Shown: one piece after another, positions 1 to 6,311 of the stretch
Numbering within the stretch: the first letter of the stretch is position 1
Layout of the letters: the number at the start of each line of letters is the position of its first letter
Source of the DNA: Oscillospiraceae bacterium
GTDB lineage: Bacteria; Bacillota; Clostridia; Oscillospirales; Oscillospiraceae
NCBI GenBank assembly: GCA_021199595.1
Contig: JAJQHT010000100.1
Span: 1 to 7,536, forward strand
Length of the DNA stretch: 7,536 nucleotides
Direction of reading: 5' to 3'
Notes under the pieces: model-generated
Told to the model about the DNA's origin: nothing
The model's input: the letters and a program-made list of their open reading frames with translations, nothing else
The model's database searches: none
Program-made: the position numbers and the translations under genes

Positions 1-1602
1 GATCAGCTGGCTGCGCATATACTCGATGTAGAGGTCGAAAATATCCACATTGGCCTCGGACTCGCCGGAGGCGGTGACCACGGTAGCCTCGTTGGCCTCG
101 CCGTTTACGTTGGCGGAGGCAGCCACGATAACAGGCTGGACATAGGTGTCATAGGCGGTCTCATAGCTGGACCAGCTGTTGCCGGCGGCCCACAGGCCGG
201 ACTCGTTCATAATCCACTCAATAGAGCCATAGGTGTCCTCGGAATACTCGGGAGCGGCCACGGTCTCGTCGATGTAGTTGGCCTCGTACTCGCCGACATA
301 CTCGCCGCCGTTGTAGACGTTGATGGTGACGTCGCACTCGCCGTCCTTGATGACCTCGCCGGTGAAGACAGCGCCCTCGTAGAGGTTCACTTCCACGACG
401 CCGCCCTCATAGCAGTAGATGTCACCGGTCAGCTCGGTATCCCACAGGTTCACATAGACCTTGCCGGTGCCCATGCCGTTTTCATACTCCACCTGAATGG
501 CGTAATCCGCAGAGCAGGCGGAGGTGTCGCAGTTGATGATGTAGTGGGTGGTAACGCCGCCCTGCTCGTGGATGATGGCGTTGTCCACTGCCTCATAGGT
601 GCAGTCAAAGCTGAAGGTGGTGTCGCCGGAGGCGTTCTCGGGAGAGGGCATGGCCTGATGGCCGTCAAAGATTTCGGGGCCGTACAGGGAGCAGTCCTTC
701 AGCACGACCACGCTGTTGTTGTGGGCGTTCATGACGGTCTCGGACTTATTGGTGTGCAGGACGCAGTCCTCCAGCACGAAGATGGAGGAGCCGGCGGCGT
801 AAATGGCGCCGGATCCGGTGGTGTTGGACTCGCAGTAGGTGTTTGTCACCTTATAGAAGCCACCGCCGAAGTCAGTGGACAGAACGGAGGAGGAGCCGCC
901 GTTGGTGCGCAGGACGCAGTTGTCCACGATGAAGGTACCGCCGAAGGTGGCGTCCAGGGCATGACCCTGGGAGTTGTTGGTGATGACGGTAGAATCGGTG
1001 ATGGTGATGGTGGAGCCGTTGGCGGCAAACACGCCGTTGGAGGTGGACCCGCTGGCGGACAGCACGGTCACGTCGGTCAGGTCAACAGTGGTCTCCTCGC
1101 CGTTTGCGAGGATGCCGGCAGACATACCGAACTTGCTGCCGTATTCGTTGGTGGTGTCGGACTGCCACTCGTCCTCAGTCAGAACGCCGTCCCCGTCCGC
1201 GTCAAAATATTCGCCGCTGATGTAGCCATAGGACAGGAAAACCTGATCCTCAAAGGACACAGCCGCGCCGTCCTCCACATAGGCGGCGGAAGCGCCGCGG
1301 ATGTTCTCACTCACAATGGCATCCGCCAGGGGGTACACGTCCACATTGCCATAGAAGGCGTAGGCAGTGCCCTCCTCGATGGTCTTGAGGTAGCCGTCCA
1401 CCGTGACCACGGGGACATACCCCTCCGGGGCGGTGAGAGAGCTGTTCTCGTCGATGGTCAGGCGGCTGAGATGCAGCTCCTCAGTGACCTCGTAGACCTC
1501 GTCCACTAAGTCAAGGAAGCTGTCGCTGTCAGCCAGCGCCGCCGTGCCCAGGCCCAGGCACAGGGCCACAGCCAAAAGCAGGGATAGGATGCGTTTACTC
1601 AT
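1..1602 (-). CDS. Secreted right-handed beta-helix-like surface protein with an EF-hand-type loop (3' end cut by window edge)
   Basis: The frame stays open for 534 codons from the ATG at 1600-1602 to the left edge, so the C-terminus is not visible. Residues 1-24 form a signal peptide: MSKR, a leucine/alanine-rich core, then a likely cut after ALA. Residues 134-145 (bases 1168-1203) match a calcium-binding EF-hand loop, with Asp at loop positions 1, 3 and 5, Gly at 6, Leu at 8 and Glu at 12. From about residue 180 to 365 the chain has short beta strands recurring every 23-30 residues with turns rich in N, G, S and T, as in pectate-lyase-like beta-helices. From about 382 to 440 a shorter repeat of 21-22 residues follows (VNLW, VNLY, INVY). 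The AAGGAG at 1610-1615 lies 7 nt before the ATG and fixes the start. An exported adhesin-like or glycan-binding protein is likely. No catalytic residues could be assigned, and a sorting signal or S-layer domain could lie beyond the edge. Confidence 0.88.
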   Translation of the reverse strand, partial: MSKRILSLLLAVALCLGLGTAALADSDSFLDLVDEVYEVTEELHLSRLTIDENSSLTAPEGYVPVVTVDGYLKTIEEGTAYAFYGNVDVYPLADAIVSENIRGASAAYVEDGAAVSFEDQVFLSYGYISGEYFDADGDGVLTEDEWQSDTTNEYGSKFGMSAGILANGEETTVDLTDVTVLSASGSTSNGVFAANGSTITITDSTVITNNSQGHALDATFGGTFIVDNCVLRTNGGSSSVLSTDFGGGFYKVTNTYCESNTTGSGAIYAAGSSIFVLEDCVLHTNKSETVMNAHNNSVVVLKDCSLYGPEIFDGHQAMPSPENASGDTTFSFDCTYEAVDNAIIHEQGGVTTHYIINCDTSACSADYAIQVEYENGMGTGKVYVNLWDTELTGDIYCYEGGVVEVNLYEGAVFTGEVIKDGECDVTINVYNGGEYVGEYEANYIDETVAAPEYSEDTYGSIEWIMNESGLWAAGNSWSSYETAYDTYVQPVIVAASANVNGEANEATVVTASGESEANVDIFDLYIEYMRSQLI

Positions 1603-1609
1603 TTCGTTT

Positions 1610-1615
1610 CTCCTT
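1610..1615 (-). promoter_or_regulatory. Ribosome binding site of the beta-helix gene
   Basis: AAGGAG read on the minus strand, 7 nt upstream of the ATG at 1600-1602. It supports that start, which also gives a clean signal peptide. I see no good promoter in the 59-nt gap to nrnA, so the gene is probably co-transcribed with nrnA. Confidence 0.8.
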
Positions 1616-1661
1616 CACAAATTTATAATTTTGGCGCCCTCCGACGCCTGGGTCACAATAT

Positions 1662-2609
1662 TTATATAACTTCCTCCAGGGCAGACAAAACAGCCTTTTC
1701 TATTGTCTCCGGCGCACCCGGCAGCACAGCCCCGGCGGCAGCGGCGTGGCCTCCCCCGCCGACAGACCGCAGGATGTCCCCCGCATTCGCGGAGCCATCC
1801 GTCCGCAGGGAAATCTTCCATGTTCCGTCCTCCAGCTCGCGAAGGAGCAGGCCGTACTTCACGCCCTCCGGCGTCATGGTAAGAAGGGAGATTTTGTCCA
1901 TGTCGTCCTCCCCCGCCCCACAGCTCCGTATGGCGGTCAGGGGAAGGGTCATGACGCATATGTCCCTTTTCGGGAAACGCATAGAGCCAAAGAGAAACGA
2001 TTCCAGCCGCAGGCGGGCGGCGGTTTTCGTCTCAAACAGCGCCCGGGTCAGGGCCGCCGTGTCAAAACCCTGGTCATACAGCCGGGAAGCGATATACAGC
2101 GTCCTTGCGGTGGTGTCCGCCGTGCGGAAGCCATTGGTGTCCGTCGCCAAGGCTGTATACAGCGCCTCCGCCATGGCCGAGGACAGGGGCACCCCCAGCG
2201 CCTCCAGGATTAGATAGACAAGCTCTCCGGCGGCGGCGCTGTCCCCCTCCAGAAGAGTGGCCTTCGCATAGCCGCTGTTGGTACCGTGGTGGTCGATGGA
2301 TAGATCCGTCCGCTCCGCAAACGACTCCCAACCGGGGGGATGCTGCCCAGGGCCGGGGGTGTCCACCGCGACGACAAACGCGGGGACAAAGTCCGGCGGG
2401 GCGAAATAGGGTGTCATATATTTTTCATACCGCCCCATAGAGGGGGGATTTTCTGCCAGAAACGCCCGTTTTCCCATGGCCCGCAGGCCCAGGCAGAGGG
2501 CGCAGCCGCTGCCCGCGGCGTCCCCGTCCGGCCGGACGTGGGTGATAATCATGACGTCCTCCGCCTGGAGGAGCAGCGCGGCAGCCTGGTCTATATCACA
2601 TAAAAGCAC
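1662..2609 (-). CDS. nrnA: DHH/DHHA1 phosphoesterase, NrnA-type nanoRNase / pAp phosphatase
   Basis: This is a 315-residue protein, the usual length for NrnA, a cytoplasmic metal-dependent enzyme that degrades nanoRNAs of a few nucleotides and dephosphorylates 3'-phosphoadenosine 5'-phosphate. The DHH motifs appear in order: HVRPDGDAAGS at residues 24-34 (H24, D28, D30), AVDT at 81-84 (D83), IDHHGTN at 105-111, and ATDTNGF at 155-161 (D157). The DHHA1 half ends with the substrate-binding VGGGGHAAAAG at 283-293. All expected metal ligands are present. The start is a GTG at 2607-2609. A TAA lies directly upstream in frame, so no longer product is possible, and an AGGAG sits 9 nt before it. A sigma-A-type promoter lies at 2639-2667. 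The beta-helix gene follows 59 nt downstream with no terminator between. The function is known for the family; cyclic-di-AMP or pApA turnover is an alternative role for DHH/DHHA1 enzymes. Confidence 0.94.
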   Translation of the reverse strand: MLLCDIDQAAALLLQAEDVMIITHVRPDGDAAGSGCALCLGLRAMGKRAFLAENPPSMGRYEKYMTPYFAPPDFVPAFVVAVDTPGPGQHPPGWESFAERTDLSIDHHGTNSGYAKATLLEGDSAAAGELVYLILEALGVPLSSAMAEALYTALATDTNGFRTADTTARTLYIASRLYDQGFDTAALTRALFETKTAARLRLESFLFGSMRFPKRDICVMTLPLTAIRSCGAGEDDMDKISLLTMTPEGVKYGLLLRELEDGTWKISLRTDGSANAGDILRSVGGGGHAAAAGAVLPGAPETIEKAVLSALEEVI

Positions 2610-2618
2610 TTAGCTTCA

Positions 2619-2623
2619 CTCCT
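2619..2623 (-). promoter_or_regulatory. Ribosome binding site that fixes the GTG start of nrnA
   Basis: AGGAG on the minus strand, 9 nt before the GTG at 2607-2609. The ATG at 2599-2601 is out of frame with nrnA, so this site supports the GTG as the start. Confidence 0.75.
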
Positions 2624-2638
2624 GACAATGCTGTTTGT

Positions 2639-2667
2639 ATTTTAACACGACATTCCCGTATAAGCAA
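2639..2667 (-). promoter_or_regulatory. Sigma-A-type promoter for nrnA and probably the beta-helix gene
   Basis: On the minus strand a -35 TTGCTT (2662-2667), a 17-nt spacer and a -10 TAAAAT (2639-2644) lie in order. Transcription would start near 2632, giving a leader of about 22 nt before the GTG of nrnA. The -10 matches the consensus at five of six bases and the -35 at four. The spacing is optimal. Confidence 0.55.
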
Positions 2668-2672
2668 TCTTT

Positions 2673-2691
2673 TTTTGCCCCTATGGGAAAA
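2673..2691. promoter_or_regulatory. Imperfect palindrome between the divergent promoters, possible operator
   Basis: TTTT-G-CCC, a CTAT centre, then GGG-AAAA form an inverted repeat with one unpaired G. It lies in the 31-nt gap between the -35 boxes of the two divergent promoters. It could be a repressor site controlling both directions, or simply AT-rich UP-element-like DNA. No known operator consensus is recognised. Confidence 0.25.
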
Positions 2692-2698
2692 CTTATTG

Positions 2699-2727
2699 TT
2701 GAGTCCCGTCCCCGGTAATGATAAAAT
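2699..2727 (+). promoter_or_regulatory. Sigma-A-type promoter for the transglutaminase-rlmI operon
   Basis: A -35 TTGAGT (2699-2704), a 17-nt spacer and a -10 TAAAAT (2722-2727). The -10 matches the consensus at five of six bases and the -35 at four. The start site would be near 2734, giving a leader of about 50 nt that contains the hairpin at 2751-2766. Confidence 0.55.
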
Positions 2728-2750
2728 AGGGACAGATATTTTCAGACAGA

Positions 2751-2766
2751 CCCGCGCAGCCGCGGG
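2751..2766 (+). promoter_or_regulatory. GC-only hairpin in the 5' leader of the transglutaminase-like gene
   Basis: CCCGCG, a CAGC loop and CGCGGG make a perfect 6-bp stem with a 4-nt loop, ending 17 nt before the ATG at 2784. No T run follows, so it is not an intrinsic terminator. The gene lacks a clear Shine-Dalgarno sequence (only AAAG at 2771-2774), so the hairpin may stabilise the mRNA or set ribosome access. The role is inferred; the fold is read directly. Confidence 0.45.
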
Positions 2767-2783
2767 CCGTAAAGTAGCACACA

Positions 2784-3827
2784 ATGAAACGAATTCTGGC
2801 CCTGCTGTTAGGGCTTGTTACGCTTTTTTCCCTGGCCATCCCCGCCATGGCCGTCACGGAGGACGAGCAGGAGACACTGCTGTATGAGGCGGGCATGGCC
2901 GCCATTGCCTCCTGCATCGACGAGGACATGACCGACCTGGAAAAGCTGACGGCGCTCCACGACTGGATGTGCCTGAACGTGGATTATGGGGCCACCGTCC
3001 GCAGCCAGACAGCCTATGGCGCGATCGTAGAGGGGTCGGCGGTCTGCACGGGATACGCGGCGGGCTTCGCCTATCTGGCGGAGCTGGCCGGACTGGAGGG
3101 CGTGGCTACCTACAGCGAGGAGATGGATCACGCCTGGATACTCGTCACGCTGGACGGCGTCCGCTATTTCTCCGACTGCACATGGGACGACGGCAAGAAC
3201 GCCAAAATGGGCCTCATACGCCACCTCTACTTCCTGTTTGACGAGTCAAACGCCGGAGACACCGGCCACTACGGCTGGGACAGCGAGGAATCGGTTCCCG
3301 GCGGCGAATTGGAGGAGGCCCCCTGGCTCGCGGCCATGACCAGGGTCATATTTTATGGAGACTACTGCTACTACATAGACGAGGACTTTAATCTCTTCCG
3401 CTGCGACCGAACCACCTGGGAAACGGAGCTTCTCCTCTCCGTTGACGAGGGCTGGCCCATCTGGGGCGTAGAGGGCAGTCATCGCTCCGGACTGTATTCC
3501 GGGCTGATTCTAATGGACGACAGGCTCTACTTCAACACCCCCTATGAGATATGCTCCGTTGACCTGGAGGGCCAGGATCTGACCGTGGAGCTGACGCCGG
3601 ACACCACCGAGGGGGTCATATACGGTCTGGACGTGCGGGATGGTACGCTGACCTATTCCATCGCCACAGAACCGGATGCTGTGCTCTATCAGGTGGTGGA
3701 CAGCGGCATATCCGCCGTCGGGGCCTGGGGCTATACCTGGCCGGAGGAAGACGCCTCCGGCGAGGCGGCAGTTTCCGTCTCCGGCGAGCCGACAGGCTCC
3801 GCCTCCGGCAACACGAAGGAGGACTGA
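2784..3827 (+). CDS. Secreted transglutaminase-like (papain-fold) domain protein
   Basis: This is a 347-residue exported protein. Residues 1-23 are a signal peptide (MKRILALLLG..., cut after AMA). Residues about 50-155 are a bacterial transglutaminase-like domain. Its catalytic triad is visible as C88 in GSAVCTGYA, H116 in DHAWILV and D131 in FSDCTWDD, with the usual HDWMCLNVDY helix before it and RHLYFLFDES after it. Residues about 190-305 hold three beta-rich repeats (191-219, 238-270, 279-305) like those found C-terminal to this domain in other clostridial proteins. The last 25 residues are low-complexity (ASGE, VSGE, ASGN). There is no sorting signal or C-terminal membrane segment, so it is probably released or loosely wall-bound. 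Cell-wall or peptide remodelling is possible; bacterial members may be proteases rather than cross-linkers. The ribosome binding site is weak. The stop is 2 nt before rlmI. Confidence 0.9.
   Translation: MKRILALLLGLVTLFSLAIPAMAVTEDEQETLLYEAGMAAIASCIDEDMTDLEKLTALHDWMCLNVDYGATVRSQTAYGAIVEGSAVCTGYAAGFAYLAELAGLEGVATYSEEMDHAWILVTLDGVRYFSDCTWDDGKNAKMGLIRHLYFLFDESNAGDTGHYGWDSEESVPGGELEEAPWLAAMTRVIFYGDYCYYIDEDFNLFRCDRTTWETELLLSVDEGWPIWGVEGSHRSGLYSGLILMDDRLYFNTPYEICSVDLEGQDLTVELTPDTTEGVIYGLDVRDGTLTYSIATEPDAVLYQVVDSGISAVGAWGYTWPEEDASGEAAVSVSGEPTGSASGNTKED
3816..3822 (+). promoter_or_regulatory. Ribosome binding site of the rlmI-like gene inside the end of the upstream gene
   Basis: A full AAGGAGG lies within the last codons of the transglutaminase-like gene, 7 nt before the ATG at 3830. 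The upstream stop (TGA, 3825-3827) falls between this site and the new start, the arrangement expected for translational coupling. Confidence 0.85.
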
Positions 3828-3829
3828 CC

Positions 3830-5029
3830 ATGGACAGACCCTATCCAAAGCTGACCGTCACCCCAAAGGGGGAACGCGCGCTGCGCGGCGGCCATCCCTG
3901 GGTGTACGCCGCCGAAATAACAGACGACGAGGGCGGCTGGCAGACCGGGGACATTGTGGACGTATACTCCCCCAAGGGCCGGTGGCTGGGGGCAGGCTAC
4001 GGCAGCCATGTCTCCAAAATACAGGTGCGGCTCCTGTCCCGGAACACCAACGACCGCTTTGACGAGGCGTTTTATCGCCGCCGGATACACTACGCCGTGG
4101 AATACCGGCGCATGGTGATGGGCGCTCATTTTCCCGCCTGCCGCCTGGTGTTCGGGGAGGCGGACCAGCTCCCCGGCCTGACCGTTGACCGCTATAACGA
4201 CGTGCTGGTGACAGAGGTATTGTGCGCTGGGACAGATCGGATGAAGGGCCTTCTCTATCCCCTGCTGCTGGACGAGCTGGGCGGCCAGGTCTCCGCCGTC
4301 TATGAGCGCAGCGACAGCCCCCTCCGGCATAAGGAGGGCCTGCCCCCCTACGTCGGCTGGGCCGTAGGCCACGCCTCCGGCCAGACGGTCATCACCCAAA
4401 ACGGCATACGCTTCGGCGTGGACTATATAAACGGCCAGAAAACCGGCTTCTTCCTGGATCAGCTCCCTAACCGGCGGGCGGTGATGGAGCTTTCCCAGGG
4501 CCGGACAGTACTGGATTGCTTCACGCATACAGGGGGCTTCGCCCTCCATGCCGCTATGGGCGGGGCGGCCTCCGTCACGGCGGTGGACGTGTCCCAGACC
4601 GCCCTGGACACAGCGCGGGACAACGCCGCCCTGAACGGTCTTGAAAACATCCAGTTTCTGCGGGAGGACGTGTTCCGCCTGCTGACTTCTATGGGCCAGC
4701 AGGGAGGCCGGGGCGCCTATGACCTTATCATTCTCGACCCGCCGGCCTTTACCAAGGGCCGGGACACGGTGGACGGAGCCTATCGGGGCTATAAGCAGAT
4801 AAACCTGCGGGCCATGAAGCTCCTACCGCGCGGGGGATTGCTGGCCACCTGCTCCTGCTCCCACTTCATGACGGACGAGAAATTCCGCCAGATGCTCTCC
4901 TCCGCCGCCAAGGACGCCGCCGTCAGCCTCCGCCAGGTCTTCACAGGCCGCCAGGCCCCCGACCACCCAATCCTCTGGGGCGTCCCGGAGACAGATTATC
5001 TCAAGTTTTATATTTTCCAGGTGGTGTAA
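3830..5029 (+). CDS. rlmI: RlmI-family 23S rRNA (cytosine-5) methyltransferase
   Basis: The protein has 399 residues, close to E. coli RlmI (396), which methylates C1962 of 23S rRNA using S-adenosylmethionine. Residues about 5-75 are the N-terminal PUA RNA-binding domain (GGHPWVYAAEI at 20-30, GDIVDVYSPKGRWLGAG at 40-56). A linking domain follows, with FGEADQLPGLTVDRYND at 108-124. The Rossmann methyltransferase begins near 195 with GVDYINGQKTGFFLDQ. Motif I is VLDCFTHTGGFALHAA at 227-242, the acidic SAM-ribose loop is AVDVS at 251-255, and motif IV is ILDPPAF at 301-307. The motif VI cysteine is in ATCSCSHFM at 339-347, where C343 aligns with the catalytic cysteine by the SCS context. DHPILWG at 378-384 is also typical. 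The gene sits 2 nt after the transglutaminase-like gene and shares its transcript. The family is certain; the exact rRNA position in this organism is inferred. Confidence 0.93.
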   Translation: MDRPYPKLTVTPKGERALRGGHPWVYAAEITDDEGGWQTGDIVDVYSPKGRWLGAGYGSHVSKIQVRLLSRNTNDRFDEAFYRRRIHYAVEYRRMVMGAHFPACRLVFGEADQLPGLTVDRYNDVLVTEVLCAGTDRMKGLLYPLLLDELGGQVSAVYERSDSPLRHKEGLPPYVGWAVGHASGQTVITQNGIRFGVDYINGQKTGFFLDQLPNRRAVMELSQGRTVLDCFTHTGGFALHAAMGGAASVTAVDVSQTALDTARDNAALNGLENIQFLREDVFRLLTSMGQQGGRGAYDLIILDPPAFTKGRDTVDGAYRGYKQINLRAMKLLPRGGLLATCSCSHFMTDEKFRQMLSSAAKDAAVSLRQVFTGRQAPDHPILWGVPETDYLKFYIFQVV

Positions 5030-5071
5030 ACAGATACAGGCGCAAAATTTGCTTTTAGGTGGTACATTATA

Positions 5072-6145
5072 ATGAACAACCTTTATCTTATGTCAGGAAA
5101 AAAGGCGCTGCCAGCAAAGGAATACCATTATGAGTATGAAGATGAGCTGCAGCGGCTGATTGAAAACAATCCCCAGTTCGTCTCCTGGGAACCGGAGGGC
5201 ATGGAGCTTATTCTGGTGCAGCGGGAATTTACCGTCTCGGACGATTTTGGTATGTCCCTGGATCATCTGTTTGTAAATCAAAACGGCGTGCCGGTTCTCG
5301 TGGAGGTCAAACGCGCCGTTGACACCAGAATCAGGCGTGAGGTGGTGGCCCAGATTTTAGATTACGCCTCGTGCGCGTCGGCGTGGGATGCCAATTTCCT
5401 ACGCCAGCTATTCCAGGAGACGAACAGCGACAACGAGGAGGTTCTGGAACAGTACGACACGGACGAGTTTTGGGACACGGTCGCAACCAATCTGAGGGCC
5501 GAACGTCTTATGCTTGTGTTTGCCGCAGATAAAATCCCGGCCCGGCTTCAAAACATCATCGAGTTTCTCAACCGAAACCTCAACGGTATTCAGGTTTACG
5601 GCGTGGAAATTCGCCAGTTTCAGACGAACGATTCAGCGCTTGTGTCATCCAGCGTGGTGACAAGCCTCCCTGCCGAGACCAATCAAGCACCTCGTTCGGT
5701 CAAGAAAAGCTGGTCTGCCAAGACCATGCTTGAATACACGGCGGAAGCCTGCGGCAAGCCGGTTGCGGATGTCTGTGAGGCGCTGATTCAATATGCCGGT
5801 CAGCTTGGCTTTATCAACAGCTTCGGCAAAAATACCGTCCGCCCTACATTTCTGTCGAAACGATCCGACGGATATTGGTTTTTCCAAATTTACTTCACCT
5901 CCTCCAATGTACCTGACCTCGCCATTCATATAGATAATTTCACTTCAAGGATGGATAATGGATTAACCACTGATGAATTTAAGGCTATCTTTACAGACAA
6001 CCTCAATATTGAAAACCAATATATACACTTGTCAAATGAATTTATAATCATCGATCTCCAGGGCTTTACAAAACCCTATGCACTGAATGATTTTATGGAT
6101 GTGCTGACAGAATTGATGAAAAAAGGCGGTTTCATTTCTGACTAA
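5072..6145 (+). CDS. PD-(D/E)XK nuclease-like protein, DUF91/NucS-like core
   Basis: This 357-residue protein has no signal peptide or membrane segment. Residues about 20-185 look like a PD-(D/E)XK nuclease core: a helix with acidic residues (EYEDELQRLIENNP, 21-34), D64 in MSLDHLFV, E78 and K80 in VLVEVKRA, then RRE and QILDY at 94-98, which fits the QxxxY motif of RecB/Cas4-type nucleases. The stretch DTRIRREVVAQILDYA and the later LMLVFAADKIPARLQNIIEFLN (residues 146-167) resemble a widespread uncharacterised bacterial family that I recall as DUF91/NucS-like. Residues about 211-357 form a second, helix-rich then beta-rich domain of unknown role. An AGGTGG 9 nt upstream (5057-5062) supports the start. 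The 42-nt gap after rlmI has no terminator, so read-through is likely. GC content falls from about half to 21 of 60 bases at 5941-6000, against 46 of 60 at 4561-4620 in rlmI. This suggests transfer. A role in DNA repair or phage defence is possible but unproven. Confidence 0.78.
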   Translation: MNNLYLMSGKKALPAKEYHYEYEDELQRLIENNPQFVSWEPEGMELILVQREFTVSDDFGMSLDHLFVNQNGVPVLVEVKRAVDTRIRREVVAQILDYASCASAWDANFLRQLFQETNSDNEEVLEQYDTDEFWDTVATNLRAERLMLVFAADKIPARLQNIIEFLNRNLNGIQVYGVEIRQFQTNDSALVSSSVVTSLPAETNQAPRSVKKSWSAKTMLEYTAEACGKPVADVCEALIQYAGQLGFINSFGKNTVRPTFLSKRSDGYWFFQIYFTSSNVPDLAIHIDNFTSRMDNGLTTDEFKAIFTDNLNIENQYIHLSNEFIIIDLQGFTKPYALNDFMDVLTELMKKGGFISD

Positions 6146-6205
6146 CTCCTTATGCTTTCTGTTTATATTAGACCCTTCAAGTAAAATAGAATCAACAGAT
6201 ACCGA

Positions 6206-6234
6206 TTGAAAAGCCTGACGAACTGTGTTATACT
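6206..6234 (+). promoter_or_regulatory. Strong sigma-A promoter with extended -10 for the sortase gene
   Basis: A -35 TTGAAA (6206-6211), a 17-nt spacer and a -10 TATACT (6229-6234) preceded by TG one base upstream (TGTTATACT). Each box differs from consensus at only one or two bases and the spacing is optimal. Transcription would start near 6241, leaving a leader of about 70 nt. It makes the sortase independent of the upstream operon. Confidence 0.72.
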
Positions 6235-6273
6235 GCCAATATCTGATACTTTTGTAACCGATTCGCATAATCC

Positions 6274-6293
6274 TTCCCCGCCGGCGCGGGGGA
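6274..6293 (+). promoter_or_regulatory. GC-rich hairpin in the 5' leader of the sortase gene
   Basis: CCCCGC (6276-6281), a CGGC loop and GCGGGG (6286-6291) form a 6-bp stem, extendable by a G-U and a T-A pair to 6274-6293. It ends shortly before the GGGAGG Shine-Dalgarno at 6301-6306. Purine-rich sequence follows rather than a T run, so it is not an intrinsic terminator. It resembles the hairpin at 2751-2766 in stem length, loop length and position. Confidence 0.45.
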
Positions 6294-6311
6294 TGGGGAT
6301 GGGAGGAATAT

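Noticed and set aside
544..1509. A 321-codon open frame on the plus strand, rich in Gly, Val and Ala
   Set aside because: It is antisense to the beta-helix gene. Its composition is what the complement of GC-biased codons gives, and the opposite strand has a signal peptide, repeats and a good ribosome binding site.
1633..1648. Possible terminator hairpin between nrnA and the beta-helix gene
   Set aside because: The stem is only 4-5 bp with a 6-nt loop and is followed by mixed A/T sequence on one side and no T run on the other, so it does not meet the pattern of an intrinsic terminator.
1746..2217. Two overlapping plus-strand open frames of about 150 codons
   Set aside because: Both are antisense to nrnA and look like complement translations with biased composition.
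2596..2784. A 62-codon minus-strand frame across the divergent promoter region
   Set aside because: It has no ribosome binding site, covers both predicted promoters and overlaps the nrnA start out of frame.
3753..3824. Possible sortase sorting signal at the C-terminus of the transglutaminase-like protein
   Set aside because: The last residues are Gly/Ser/Glu-rich with no LPxTG or NPxTG-like motif, no hydrophobic segment and no final basic cluster, so it is not a visible sortase substrate.
3731..4549. A 272-codon open frame on the minus strand
   Set aside because: It lies antisense to rlmI, whose motifs are unmistakable. It shows no recognisable domain.
5068..5073. Perfect TATAAT just before the nuclease-like gene
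   Set aside because: It overlaps the start codon, so a transcript from it would begin after the ATG. The nearest -35-like box (TTGCTT at 5049-5054) is only 13 nt away.
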